NCBI GenBank assembly: GCA_016928075.1
Contig: JAFGLJ010000038.1
Location: 1-51,301, forward strand
Length of the DNA: 51,301 nt
From: Bacteroidales bacterium
GTDB lineage: Bacteria; Bacteroidota; Bacteroidia; Bacteroidales; VadinHA17
Direction: 5' to 3'
Shown here: positions 6,988 through 15,952 of the stretch, in pieces
How the letters are laid out: every line of letters begins with the position of its first letter
Numbering within the stretch: the stretch's first letter is position 1
Notes under the pieces: model-generated
What the model was told of the DNA's origin: nothing
The model's input: the letters and a program-made list of their open reading frames with translations, nothing else
Databases searched by the model: none
Made by a program: the position numbers and the translations under genes

Positions 6988-8311
6988 AAGTGATTCACAT
7001 ATTGATGTATTATTCAGGGAGGGACTCAGCAAATTAGAAGTACTCCCACCGGCATCATTATGGGAAAATATTCAGCCTGTGTTAAGAAAGAGAAAAAATA
7101 AAGGCCTGTTCTTCAAGATAGCTGCAGGTATCGCTCTGCTAACATCCCTGGGTTTGATGGCTTACTTTTATGCCACTACAGTGCTTAATGCAAACCAGGT
7201 TCAGTCTGTGGCTTTTGCAGGGAATGGCCTGTCTACCCTTTTTGACCCTTCGTATATCAATATTACCGTTGATGACCTTCAAACAGAGCCGGTTCTTGAA
7301 AATCAGTCTATTCCACTGGCAAGTGCAGAAAGGTCTTTGCCGGATTCCGATAATAATATTACCCCTGGCCAGATAATTTACCTTCAGAATGTTGAGCTGC
7401 CATACGAAAGGCTTGATAACAGTGTTCTTAGATATAATAATGCCCTGAGGTATAATGATGTCCCTGATGAAGTGCCGGCAAGAAGTAATACCGAAACATT
7501 ATTTGCTTCGGAAATACTGCCCGTAGAGCCAGTAAATGCGGAAAAAAGGGATAAAAGATGGGAACTGGGAGCTATGATATCACCCACCTATCTCTCAACA
7601 AGCCTCAAAACGGCAAACCAGACCCTAAGCCAGGTGCAAAATAATGAGAATGCTGTTTTATCATATACCGGGGGATTAAGCCTGAGCTACAGCATGACCA
7701 GAAGGCTGAGCATCCAGACAGGTATCTATTACTCATCACTGGGACGTGAAGTTCAGGGTGTTACATCCTATTCCGGGTTTGAACCTTTTGCCAGTTCAAA
7801 AAGTGGTAGAATATTCGGTGTTACAACAAGTTCAGGAACTATAAATTCGGTAAACTCTGATATCTACCTCTCCGATATGGCAGGTAACAGGATAGATGGC
7901 TATTACTCGGTCGATAACTTCGATCCGTTAAAATCTAATCTCGTACCATTTGGTGATCAACTCAGACAAAACTTCGAATACCTGGAGATCCCTCTTATTG
8001 TCAGTTATAAATTGATCGACAGAAAACTGGATTTCAATATTCTTGGCGGCATGTCATATAACTTCCTTGTTGGAAACCAGACCTGGGCTATGAATAAGTC
8101 AGGATCGAAAGTGCTTATAGGATCAACTGAAGGAATTGATCATCTGCTGCTATCAAGCTCTTTAGGTATGAGCATGGAATATGAACTGAGTGAAAGATTC
8201 TTACTTAATCTTGAACCACAGGTCAGATATTACCTTAATACCGGAGGTGATCTTGGTTCAGGCAATCCCTATACCTTCGGTGTTTTCTCCGGGATGCATT
8301 TCAGATTCTGA
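6980..8311 (+). CDS. Anti-sigma-like N-terminus with a C-terminal outer-membrane-barrel-like domain
   Basis: A 443-residue protein. Residues 1-42 are charged and presumably cytoplasmic (FREGLSKLEVLPPASLWENI); one hydrophobic helix follows (about 44-66). A low-complexity spacer (about 70-190) leads into a region rich in alternating aromatic and polar strands (about 195-443) that ends in Phe (MHFRF), as in Bacteroidota outer membrane beta-barrel proteins. The gene overlaps the sigma factor gene by 8 nt, so translation is coupled. The N-terminal half fits a membrane-bound anti-sigma factor. How a protein can carry an inner-membrane anchor and a barrel domain is unclear; the barrel may instead stay soluble or span the periplasm. 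Confidence 0.75.
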   Translation: MVKSDSHIDVLFREGLSKLEVLPPASLWENIQPVLRKRKNKGLFFKIAAGIALLTSLGLMAYFYATTVLNANQVQSVAFAGNGLSTLFDPSYINITVDDLQTEPVLENQSIPLASAERSLPDSDNNITPGQIIYLQNVELPYERLDNSVLRYNNALRYNDVPDEVPARSNTETLFASEILPVEPVNAEKRDKRWELGAMISPTYLSTSLKTANQTLSQVQNNENAVLSYTGGLSLSYSMTRRLSIQTGIYYSSLGREVQGVTSYSGFEPFASSKSGRIFGVTTSSGTINSVNSDIYLSDMAGNRIDGYYSVDNFDPLKSNLVPFGDQLRQNFEYLEIPLIVSYKLIDRKLDFNILGGMSYNFLVGNQTWAMNKSGSKVLIGSTEGIDHLLLSSSLGMSMEYELSERFLLNLEPQVRYYLNTGGDLGSGNPYTFGVFSGMHFRF

Positions 8312-8360
8312 AAACATATCCTAAATCATATCCGTGTTAATGAAAAGTATGCAAAAACAT

Positions 8361-8368
8361 TAACTTTG
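8361..8368 (+). promoter_or_regulatory. Candidate -7 box upstream of the lytic transglycosylase gene
   Basis: TAACTTTG matches TAnnTTTG and lies 96 nt before the ATG at 8464. No convincing -33 TTTG was found at the right distance. The 151-nt gap around it holds no other feature I could support. Confidence 0.3.
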
Positions 8369-8463
8369 CATTTCTGTTAATATAATGATCATTTGTCTGA
8401 ATAAGGAAATGCATTTTTAACAGACAGGACGGAGTAATTGATTGATTTAAAAGCATTAATGTT

Positions 8464-9408
8464 ATGGAGAGCAGGTTTGTTGTCAAAACTCTTGCAGGAA
8501 TTGGGACTGCTGCGCTGGTATTCGTAATTATTGGTCTGATGCAGGATTACAGTGTTGAGCTGCAAAACAGAGATCTGTCATTGCAGCAGGATATCCAGCA
8601 AATAGTATCATTTGAACTCCCTGATTCATTATATTTTGCAGGTGAAAGAGTACCGCTGGAAAATTTTGATACCAGGGAAAGTCTTGACAGGGAACTTAAC
8701 AGTAATGCTTACTTCCATTCTTCAACCATGTTACTGATAAAAAGGTCGAATCGTTATTTCCCGGTAATCGAACCCATTCTAAAAGAATATAATATACCTG
8801 ATGATTTTAAATATATGGCAGTGGCCGAAAGTAACCTCGCCAATACTGTTTCTCCGGTTGGTGCAACAGGATTCTGGCAATTTATGAATTCCACGGCCAC
8901 AGAATACGGACTGAAGATCAACGACGAGATAGATGAACGTTACCACCTCGAAAAATCAACAGCTGCAGCATGCAGGTATTTCCTTAAATCATATGAAAAA
9001 TACGGTAACTGGACTATGGTTGCAGCATCTTACAACAGGGGTTCGAATGGGGTCGATAACCTTATGGATATACAGGAGCAGGATAATTATTATGATCTTC
9101 TTCTGCCGGAAGAGACATCCCGATATCTGTTCAGGATTCTTTCCTTTAAGACAATTTTCAGTAATCCTGAGGCTTATGGGTTTAATATACCTGAAGAGCA
9201 CCTTTATCCACCCCTGGAATTTACTACCGTAACTGTTGACACAACAGTAAACAGCTTTGCTGAATTCGCTGCCGTTCTTGGAACAAACTATAAGATTCTT
9301 AAAGCATTAAATCCATGGCTGAGACAGCCATACCTGAATGTTGGGTCGGGTGAATCATACGAAATAAAGATACCTGTAGATGGTGCACGGACTAAGGCAT
9401 ATGAATAA
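8464..9408 (+). CDS. Membrane-anchored lytic murein transglycosylase (SLT domain, MltD-like)
   Basis: A 314-residue protein that cleaves the MurNAc-GlcNAc bond of peptidoglycan with anhydro-sugar formation. It has an N-terminal hydrophobic segment (about 8-27), then an SLT domain with the catalytic Glu in MAVAESNL (about 120), the GATGFWQFM motif and the ASYNRG motif. The last 80 residues ([18 protein letters not shown] and onward) resemble a degenerate LysM-like carbohydrate-binding region. It ends 2 nt before uvrA, so the two are probably co-transcribed. Confidence 0.9.
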   Translation: MESRFVVKTLAGIGTAALVFVIIGLMQDYSVELQNRDLSLQQDIQQIVSFELPDSLYFAGERVPLENFDTRESLDRELNSNAYFHSSTMLLIKRSNRYFPVIEPILKEYNIPDDFKYMAVAESNLANTVSPVGATGFWQFMNSTATEYGLKINDEIDERYHLEKSTAAACRYFLKSYEKYGNWTMVAASYNRGSNGVDNLMDIQEQDNYYDLLLPEETSRYLFRILSFKTIFSNPEAYGFNIPEEHLYPPLEFTTVTVDTTVNSFAEFAAVLGTNYKILKALNPWLRQPYLNVGSGESYEIKIPVDGARTKAYE

Positions 9409-9410
9409 TT

Positions 9411-12251
9411 GTGAAAGAGATAGAGAATATATACGACGAAAGGATACATGTAAGAGGAGCCAGGGTACATAATCTCAAAAATATTGATGTTGAAATACCC
9501 AGGGACAGGCTTGTTGTAATAACCGGCCTGAGCGGAAGCGGAAAATCCTCGCTTGCCTTTGATACTATTTATGCAGAAGGGCAGCGCAGATATCTTGAAA
9601 CATTTTCTGCATATGCCAGGCAATTTCTCGGGGGCCTGGAAAGACCTGACGTGGATAAGATAACAGGTCTTAGCCCTGTAATATCTATCGAACAGAAGTC
9701 GACAAACAAAAATCCCAGGTCTACGGTAGGTACAATTACCGAAATATTTGATTATCTGCGACTCCTGTATGCCAGAGCTGCTGATGCCTATTCATACGTC
9801 ACCGGTGAGAAGATGGTAAGATATACTGATGACAGGATAATTCAACTGGTTAAAGAAAAATATAAGGATAACAAACTGTATTTTCTTGCACCTGTAGTGA
9901 AAGGACGCAAGGGACATTATAAAGAACTATTTGAGCAACTGAGGCGGAAAGGATTTCTGAATGTAAGGATAAATGGAGTTATAAGGGAACTTGAACCGGG
10001 TTTAAAACTTGACCGGTACAAGACTCATTATATAGAAATAGTGGTGGATAAATTCATTCCCTCAAAAGTGAACGAACGCCGCCTGCGTGATTCAGTAATT
10101 TTTTCACTCGACCAGGGAGATGGGGTTATGATGGTTCTTGATGCTGAAAAAGAGGAACCTGTCTATTTCAGCCGTTATTTAATGTGCCCCACAACAGGGG
10201 TCTCCTATAATGAACCTGCACCACATACCTTTTCATTCAACTCACCCCAGGGTGCATGCCCGCGCTGTAACGGTCTGGGTGAGGTCAGTGAAGTGGATGT
10301 CAAAAAAATAATCCCGGACGACAGCCTGAGTATAAGAAAAGGCGGTATAGAACCCCTGGGTAAATACCGTAATATGTGGATATTCTGGCAGTTAGAAGCA
10401 ATAGCCGATAAGTATGGATTCACTCTGGACACACCAGTAAGAAATATACCGGAGGAAGCAATGAATACAATTCTGTATGGTTCAGATGAAGTATTGAAAC
10501 TTACAAATACACCGCTGGGTCTTACATCAAATTATTTCCTTACGTTCGAAGGTGTGATTAATTATATTGGTAACCAGGAGGCTATAAATGGTAACGGCGA
10601 AAATAACAGGTCAAAGAATAACTATGTTTATTATAAAACATGTCCTGAATGTAATGGGACAAGACTTAAAAAGGAAGCGTTATATTTCAGGTTGGGGGGT
10701 AAAAACCTGGGAGAGCTGTCTTTCATGGATATTAAGGAGCTGGCGGCTTTCATTGATAACCTTGAACCCAAACTGAGTGAACGACAGAAAAAAATCGCAA
10801 CGGAAATATTGAAGGAAATACGCTCACGTATTGGATTCCTGCTTGATGTGGGACTCGATTACCTGTCCTTGAACCGTGGAGCAAGAACCCTTTCGGGTGG
10901 CGAAAGCCAGAGAATCAGACTGGCAACACAGATTGGTTCACGCCTGGTAAATGTTCTGTATATACTTGATGAACCCAGTATTGGCCTTCACCAGAGGGAC
11001 AACAGGCGCCTCATAAATTCGTTGAAGCAATTGCGCGACAGTGGTAACTCCGTGATTGTCGTTGAGCATGATCGTGAAATGATATTATCGGCTGATCATA
11101 TAGTTGATATGGGACCCATGGCAGGAAGAAACGGAGGGTCACTGGTGGCGGAGGGAACACCTGAACAGATTAGAAGGACTGAATCTCTTACAGGACTGTA
11201 CCTTTCCGGAAAAAAGAAGATTGAAATTCCTGCAAAAAGAAGAACAGGAAGCGGAAAAACACTCAGGCTGACTGGTGCCAGAGGGCATAATCTAAAAAAT
11301 GTGGACCTGACTTTCCCGCTCGGTACATTTATCTGTGTCACCGGCGTGTCTGGAAGTGGAAAGTCATCTCTTATTAACCAGACCCTTCACCCGGCGCTTG
11401 CAGCAAGACTGCACAGGTCAGGTAAGACTTCATTACCCTATCATAGTATCGAGGGGATTGAAAATATTGATAAGGTAATTGAGGTTGATCAGAGCCCTAT
11501 AGGCAGAACTCCCAGATCAAACCCTGCCACTTATACGGGGGTATTCACTGATATAAGAAAACTATTTGAACAGACAACCGAAGCAAAAATAAGAGGTTTT
11601 AAAGCCAGCAGGTTCTCTTTTAACGTAAAAGGGGGTCGGTGCGAAGGTTGTCAGGGGGCAGGATTAAAGACTATAGAGATGAATTTCCTTCCTGATGTTA
11701 ATGTACTTTGTACCGAATGTAATGGTAAAAGGTATAATAAAGAGACACTGGAAGTCAAATATAAAGGTAAGTCGATCAGCGATGTCCTTGATATGACAAT
11801 TAATTCATCTGTGAAATTATTTGAAAATATACCATCTATATACAAAAAGCTCAAAACATTGCAGGATGTTGGCCTGGGTTATATCAGGCTGGGTCAGCCC
11901 TCAACAACATTATCAGGAGGGGAGTCGCAAAGGGTTAAACTGGCGGCTGAGCTGGCAAGGAAAGACACCGGCCGTACACTATATATTCTTGACGAGCCTA
12001 CTACAGGGTTGCATTTTGAAGATGTCAGAGTACTCATGTGTGTGCTAAACAGGCTCGTTGACAGAGGTAATACTGTAATAATAATCGAGCATAATATGGA
12101 TGTGATAAAAATGGCCGATTATATTGTGGATATGGGTAAGGAAGGTGGCAGAAACGGTGGTGAGATAATATTTGCAGGTACACCGGAGCAACTTGCAAAA
12201 CATAAGGATAGCTATACCGGTAAATACCTGAAGAACGAGTTGGGACTTTAG
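9411..12251 (+). CDS. uvrA: Excinuclease ABC subunit A
   Basis: Damage-recognition ATPase of nucleotide excision repair, 946 residues, normal for UvrA. Two ABC modules are visible, with Walker A motifs GLSGSGKSS and GVSGSGKSS and signatures [12 protein letters not shown] and [12 protein letters not shown]. The second zinc finger is complete (CEGCQGAG ... CTECNGKRY). The first has CPTTGVSY in place of CPxC, followed by CPRCNGLG, so one ligand pair is incomplete; I believe this variation is common in Bacteroidota. The start is a GTG at 9411, 2 nt after the transglycosylase stop, chosen because the conserved N-terminus ([19 protein letters not shown]) begins a few codons later. Confidence 0.97.
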   Translation: MKEIENIYDERIHVRGARVHNLKNIDVEIPRDRLVVITGLSGSGKSSLAFDTIYAEGQRRYLETFSAYARQFLGGLERPDVDKITGLSPVISIEQKSTNKNPRSTVGTITEIFDYLRLLYARAADAYSYVTGEKMVRYTDDRIIQLVKEKYKDNKLYFLAPVVKGRKGHYKELFEQLRRKGFLNVRINGVIRELEPGLKLDRYKTHYIEIVVDKFIPSKVNERRLRDSVIFSLDQGDGVMMVLDAEKEEPVYFSRYLMCPTTGVSYNEPAPHTFSFNSPQGACPRCNGLGEVSEVDVKKIIPDDSLSIRKGGIEPLGKYRNMWIFWQLEAIADKYGFTLDTPVRNIPEEAMNTILYGSDEVLKLTNTPLGLTSNYFLTFEGVINYIGNQEAINGNGENNRSKNNYVYYKTCPECNGTRLKKEALYFRLGGKNLGELSFMDIKELAAFIDNLEPKLSERQKKIATEILKEIRSRIGFLLDVGLDYLSLNRGARTLSGGESQRIRLATQIGSRLVNVLYILDEPSIGLHQRDNRRLINSLKQLRDSGNSVIVVEHDREMILSADHIVDMGPMAGRNGGSLVAEGTPEQIRRTESLTGLYLSGKKKIEIPAKRRTGSGKTLRLTGARGHNLKNVDLTFPLGTFICVTGVSGSGKSSLINQTLHPALAARLHRSGKTSLPYHSIEGIENIDKVIEVDQSPIGRTPRSNPATYTGVFTDIRKLFEQTTEAKIRGFKASRFSFNVKGGRCEGCQGAGLKTIEMNFLPDVNVLCTECNGKRYNKETLEVKYKGKSISDVLDMTINSSVKLFENIPSIYKKLKTLQDVGLGYIRLGQPSTTLSGGESQRVKLAAELARKDTGRTLYILDEPTTGLHFEDVRVLMCVLNRLVDRGNTVIIIEHNMDVIKMADYIVDMGKEGGRNGGEIIFAGTPEQLAKHKDSYTGKYLKNELGL

Positions 12252-12253
12252 GC

Positions 12254-12309
12254 TTAGCCTCCACTTTCGCCCGGAGTTCTTCGGACTACGGTGTACAAAG
12301 TGAGGCTAA
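12254..12309. repeat. Nested palindrome (REP/MITE-like) between uvrA and the LOG gene
   Basis: Outer arms TTAGCCTCCACTTT (12254-12267) and AAAGTGAGGCTAA (12297-12309) pair over 13 bp with one bulged C. Inside is a second hairpin at 12271-12291 (CCGGAGTTC pairing with GACTACGG around a TTC-type turn). There is no T-run after it, so it is not a typical terminator. The structure suggests a mobile or once-mobile palindromic element. No second copy is in the window. Confidence 0.65.
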
Positions 12310-12358
12310 AACCGGGTGGAATATGAAGGAAGTAATTTTTTTCTTATTTTTAGACATC

Positions 12359-13069
12359 ATGAAAAAATCATACGACCTCGTTCAGGATGCATTCGAGAAT
12401 AAAACATGGAATGAGATCCATACAATGGACTCATGGAGAGTGTTTAAGATTATCTCTGAATTTGTTGAAGGATTCGAAAAACTGGCAAGGATAGGACCCT
12501 GTGTCTCCCTTTTTGGATCAGCCCGGACCAAGCCTGACAATAAATATTACATACTGGCTGAAGAAATAGCTTACAAACTTACAAACAAAGGCTATGGTGT
12601 AATAACGGGAGGAGGACCAGGGATTATGGAAGCAGCAAATAAAGGGGCTGCCAGGGGCAGGGGCAAATCGGTTGGCATTAATATTGACCTGCCTTTTGAA
12701 CAGAAACCAAATGAATATATTGATCCGGATAAACTGATAACCTTTGATCACTTTTTTGTCAGGAAGGTAATGTTTATGAAATATGCCCAGGGATTTATTG
12801 TGCTTCCGGGTGGCTTTGGTACATTTGATGAACTCTTTGAGGCTATTACGCTTATACAGACAAAAAAAATTGGCAGGTTCCCTATTGTAATGGTAGGGAA
12901 AAAATACTGGGCTGGATTGCTTGACTGGGTTAAAAAGGTAATGCTTGAGGAAGAATCAAATATCTCCATGGAAGACCTGGATCTGTTCAACATAGTTGAT
13001 ACTGCCGATGAAGCAGTTAATCTTATTGATGCGTTCTATACAAAGTATCTGTTAAGCCCGAATTTCTAA
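12359..13069 (+). CDS. LOG-family nucleotide 5'-monophosphate phosphoribohydrolase (TIGR00730 type)
   Basis: A 236-residue Rossmann-fold protein with GGGPGIMEAANKGA and PGGFGTFDELFEA (PGGxGTxxE), the signature of the lysine decarboxylase-like/LOG family. These enzymes split the N-glycosidic bond of nucleoside monophosphates, including cytokinin ribotides. The start is placed at the ATG at 12359 (MKKSYDLV); an ATG at 12323 would add an unlikely hydrophobic 12-residue leader. The N-terminal 45 residues form the extra helical region typical of the longer family members. Interestingly miaA, which makes the isopentenyl-A modification, lies 2 kb downstream, but the two are not in one operon. Confidence 0.88.
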   Translation: MKKSYDLVQDAFENKTWNEIHTMDSWRVFKIISEFVEGFEKLARIGPCVSLFGSARTKPDNKYYILAEEIAYKLTNKGYGVITGGGPGIMEAANKGAARGRGKSVGINIDLPFEQKPNEYIDPDKLITFDHFFVRKVMFMKYAQGFIVLPGGFGTFDELFEAITLIQTKKIGRFPIVMVGKKYWAGLLDWVKKVMLEEESNISMEDLDLFNIVDTADEAVNLIDAFYTKYLLSPNF

Positions 13070-13079
13070 TGTGTATTGT

Positions 13080-13871
13080 ATGAGATCAATTGTTACCATT
13101 ATACTGATTGCGCTCCTTTCATCCGCTGTTGCTTCACAGGATAAATCAATAAATGTTATTACTCAGCCCTCGTGGCCTCCAGGAACTTATGTGCCTGTAC
13201 GAATAGAAATAATAAATTCGGGGTTAAACGATTTTGCCAGGTTTTACCAGGATCTGCCACAGGGATTCTCAGTAAGAAAAGGTAATAGCTCGGGAGCTGA
13301 TTTTTACTGGGAGAATAACCAGGTAAACTTTGTATGGGTGAAAATGCCTCAAGATAAAATAATAAGAATAAGTTACCTTGCCATGGCTGATGAGGCCCTG
13401 ACAGGATCATTCAGGCTGGGAGGAAAGCTTGATTATGTGATAGAGGGCAAAGACCGAAAATCTGTTGAATTCAACCCTCTGGTAATACGGCTCGACAAAA
13501 ATGCCATAGTAGAAGAAAATCTGGACGAATTTTTTCAGGAAGAAACCCATGAAAATAATATTATTCAAACCGACACTGTAGTTCCTGCAGTACAGCAAAA
13601 GATAGAGTTCAGGGTACAGGTGGCTATTTTATCACAGCATGTAACACAAGCAGAAATTGAGCACAGGATAAACTGCCGGTTGAAATACGGTGTTACCATA
13701 CTCAAGACAGGTAATATGTATAAATACCAGAGCGGGGCTTTTAAAACTTATTCGGAAGCATCTGATTATCTCGAAGAACTTAAAGGCAAAGGAGTTAATG
13801 ATGTCTTCATTGTAGCTTACAGGGGCAATGAACAGATACCGGTTACCCTTGCAAGAACTCTGACCCAATGA
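13080..13871 (+). CDS. Secreted protein with a C-terminal SPOR-like domain
   Basis: A 263-residue protein starting at the ATG at 13080, which opens into a signal peptide (MRSIVTIILIALLSSAVASQ); a GTG three codons upstream is less likely. Residues about 20-140 form a beta-rich domain (ITQPSWPPGTYVPVRIEI). An acidic linker leads to a SPOR-like fold (about 180-255, FRVQVAIL ... YKYQSGAFKTYSEA), with the typical aromatic residue and second strand. SPOR domains bind denuded glycan strands at division sites. It starts 10 nt after the LOG gene stop, so it is probably co-transcribed. It ends with no gap against smpB on the other strand. Confidence 0.75.
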   Translation: MRSIVTIILIALLSSAVASQDKSINVITQPSWPPGTYVPVRIEIINSGLNDFARFYQDLPQGFSVRKGNSSGADFYWENNQVNFVWVKMPQDKIIRISYLAMADEALTGSFRLGGKLDYVIEGKDRKSVEFNPLVIRLDKNAIVEENLDEFFQEETHENNIIQTDTVVPAVQQKIEFRVQVAILSQHVTQAEIEHRINCRLKYGVTILKTGNMYKYQSGAFKTYSEASDYLEELKGKGVNDVFIVAYRGNEQIPVTLARTLTQ

Positions 13872-14333
13872 TCAGAGCTTAAGCTTCCTTTCTATTTCCC
13901 TCTGGGCATCCTTCCTCTTCAATGTCTCCCTCTGATCATATTCTTTTTTACCCCTGGCCAGTGCAATCTCAGCTTTTGCAATGCCGCGGTCATTAATGAA
14001 TACCTTGGTCATAATAATGGTCAACCCGCTCTCTTTTATTTTTCTTTCAAGCTTCCTTAATTCCTTCTTATGCAGTAGCAGCTTTCTTTCCCTGCGAGGT
14101 TCATGATTATTAATGTTACCCCAGTAATATTCAGCAATATTCATCCCCGTAACATATAATTCACCATTCCTGAACCTGCAATATGAATCTACCAGGCTGG
14201 CTTTTCCTGCCCTGATAGATTTTATTTCTGTCCCGGTCAGCTGTATCCCGGCAATATATGTATCAATGTAACTATAATCCCGGGATGCCTTTTTGTTCTT
14301 AATGACAACATTATGTTTCTTTTCCTTTTTCAT
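13872..14333 (-). CDS. smpB: SsrA-binding protein (trans-translation)
   Basis: A 153-residue RNA-binding protein that brings tmRNA to stalled ribosomes. Visible motifs are [36 protein letters not shown], the central [20 protein letters not shown] and the basic C-terminal tail ([19 protein letters not shown]). The length is normal. Its ATG overlaps the stop of the upstream membrane protein gene (ATGA at 14330-14333), so translation is coupled. Its stop codon abuts the stop of the convergent SPOR gene with no spacing. The tmRNA gene itself was not seen. Confidence 0.96.
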   Translation of the reverse strand: MKKEKKHNVVIKNKKASRDYSYIDTYIAGIQLTGTEIKSIRAGKASLVDSYCRFRNGELYVTGMNIAEYYWGNINNHEPRRERKLLLHKKELRKLERKIKESGLTIIMTKVFINDRGIAKAEIALARGKKEYDQRETLKRKDAQREIERKLKL

Positions 14334-14920
14334 ACGGAGCCTGCAAACGCAAAATATATACCCTCAAGCAATGAGCTACTTATCCAGCTTATGGCAAGAT
14401 AAAATATTATAATAGTAAACAAAGCTACAATAAAGTATCTTAATAAATTTTGTCCTGTAGTGTTTTCAGTTGTTTTCAACCCGGCATACAGGATATAAGC
14501 ACCATACAGGGAAAGTATGTTTATCAATGCCAGGTCAGGTAAGAATCTGGTTATTAGTACTGTAATATAAAGCGGTGTGAGGGAGTAAGTAACCAGTTTA
14601 AAGTTGAACGAGTAGTTTTTGTTCTTCGTGAAAGCCTGGGAAAGTTCATTGATTACCCAGGATGAGAGTAAAACAGTCAGATAGAAACATATAAATTGCT
14701 TTAAAGCTCTTAATACCGGGAATAATATTGAAAGTCCGGCCGGATTATATATCAGTGAGCCGGCAAAAGCGGAAAGAGATATCAGGATAAGAACAGGAAA
14801 AAGAAAAGAAGACTGGACTGTTCTGACAGACCTGTTTTCGTTCAGTATTGTATCCCATGCCCTCATCGGGTGTATAATAATATACCTTGCCCTGTCCCTG
14901 AGCATCCGAAAATCGATCAT
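14330..14920 (-). CDS. Multi-pass membrane protein, Yip1-like
   Basis: A protein of 196 residues from the ATG at 14920 ([18 protein letters not shown]). An open frame continues 58 codons upstream, but that part overlaps the start of miaA on the other strand and lacks coding character. Four or five hydrophobic segments follow a short N-terminal amphipathic stretch ([12 protein letters not shown]), the arrangement seen in Yip1-domain proteins (W-x-x-I near the N-terminus, then a helical bundle). Its function is unknown; the family is linked to membrane trafficking in eukaryotes and uncharacterised in bacteria. It is translationally coupled to smpB. Confidence 0.75.
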   Translation of the reverse strand: MIDFRMLRDRARYIIIHPMRAWDTILNENRSVRTVQSSFLFPVLILISLSAFAGSLIYNPAGLSILFPVLRALKQFICFYLTVLLSSWVINELSQAFTKNKNYSFNFKLVTYSLTPLYITVLITRFLPDLALINILSLYGAYILYAGLKTTENTTGQNLLRYFIVALFTIIIFYLAISWISSSLLEGIYFAFAGSV

Positions 14921-14942
14921 AAGATTGTGTTTTACAAAGCAG

Positions 14943-14950
14943 CAAAAATA
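14943..14950 (-). promoter_or_regulatory. Candidate -7 box for the Yip1-like/smpB unit
   Basis: On the minus strand the sequence reads TATTTTTG, matching TAnnTTTG, 22 nt before the ATG at 14920. No clear -33 TTTG was found. It sits in the 56-nt divergent gap to miaA. Confidence 0.35.
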
Positions 14951-14976
14951 ACTAATTTTAAAGAAACTATTCGGGG

Positions 14977-15909
14977 ATGACAGGCTGCAAATATGATATA
15001 GTTGTGGTGACAGGCCCGACTGCCTCGGGCAAAACCAGTTTTGCTGCTTTGCTGGCTTCTGCCATCGGTGGAGAAATAATAAGTGCCGATTCAAGACAGG
15101 TATATCGCAGGATGAATATTGGAACAGGAAAGGATTATGCTGATTATATTGTAAGTAATAAAAAAATACCTTTCCATCTGGTCGATATTGTTGAACCGGG
15201 ATATAAGTATAACGTATACGAATACCAGTGTGATTTTCTGAAGGTATACCGGGAGCTTAAGGAAAGAAATATCATGCCTGTGGTTTGCGGGGGCTCCGGT
15301 ATGTACCTTGACAGTATAATAAGTGGTTATAAACTTATAAAGGTTCCTTTAAATAAAAGCCTGAGAGAGAGCCTTGCAGATAAATCACTGGCAGAGCTGG
15401 CTGAGATACTGTCATCATATAAGAACCTGCATAACATAACTGATATTGATACCCCCAAAAGGGCAATGCGTGCCATTGAGATTGAGGAATATTACCTCCA
15501 TGAAGGCAGTGATCTGGATGAATTTCCGGAGATCATCCCACTGGTCCTGGGGATTAAATTTGACAGGGATAAAAGAAGAGAAAGAATAAGTAAACGATTG
15601 GAGTCACGTTTGAATTCAGGGTTGGTTGAGGAAGTTAAAGCACTGATGGACAGTGGTATATCTCCAGATGATCTTATTTATTATGGTCTGGAATATAAAT
15701 TTATTACGATGTACCTCCTGGGCAAAATAACTTATGATGAAATGAAAAGAAAGCTTGAAACATCGATTCACCAGTTTGCCAAGAGACAGATGACCTGGTT
15801 CAGGGGAATGGAGCGAAGAGGCATCAAGATCCACTGGATCGACGGAAACCTTAATAATCGGCAGAAACTGGAATCGGCGTTGAAACTGATTAATCGGGGC
15901 TATGAATAA
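14977..15909 (+). CDS. miaA: tRNA dimethylallyltransferase
   Basis: A 310-residue enzyme that transfers the dimethylallyl group to A37 of tRNAs reading UNN codons. The P-loop GPTASGKTS lies near residues 11-19. The DSRQVYRRMNIGTGK motif (prenyl/tRNA binding), GGSGMYLDSI and the C-terminal QFAKRQMTWFRGM are all clear. The start at the ATG at 14977 leaves only seven residues before the first strand, normal for the family. Many homologues use KP-x-x-x-E here; this copy reads GKDYADYIVSNKKIPFHLVDI, a variant form. Confidence 0.94.
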   Translation: MTGCKYDIVVVTGPTASGKTSFAALLASAIGGEIISADSRQVYRRMNIGTGKDYADYIVSNKKIPFHLVDIVEPGYKYNVYEYQCDFLKVYRELKERNIMPVVCGGSGMYLDSIISGYKLIKVPLNKSLRESLADKSLAELAEILSSYKNLHNITDIDTPKRAMRAIEIEEYYLHEGSDLDEFPEIIPLVLGIKFDRDKRRERISKRLESRLNSGLVEEVKALMDSGISPDDLIYYGLEYKFITMYLLGKITYDEMKRKLETSIHQFAKRQMTWFRGMERRGIKIHWIDGNLNNRQKLESALKLINRGYE

Positions 15910-15952
15910 CTTCTCAAAAGGCAGTAGCCATTAAATAAGTATCCGCAGATTA

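Noticed and set aside
12254..12309. The nested palindrome as the uvrA terminator
   Set aside because: It lacks a T-run, and the inner second hairpin is not a feature of intrinsic terminators.
14921..15094. 58-codon N-terminal extension of the Yip1-like frame
   Set aside because: It overlaps the miaA start on the other strand and has no coding or signal character; the ATG at 14920 gives the normal N-terminus.
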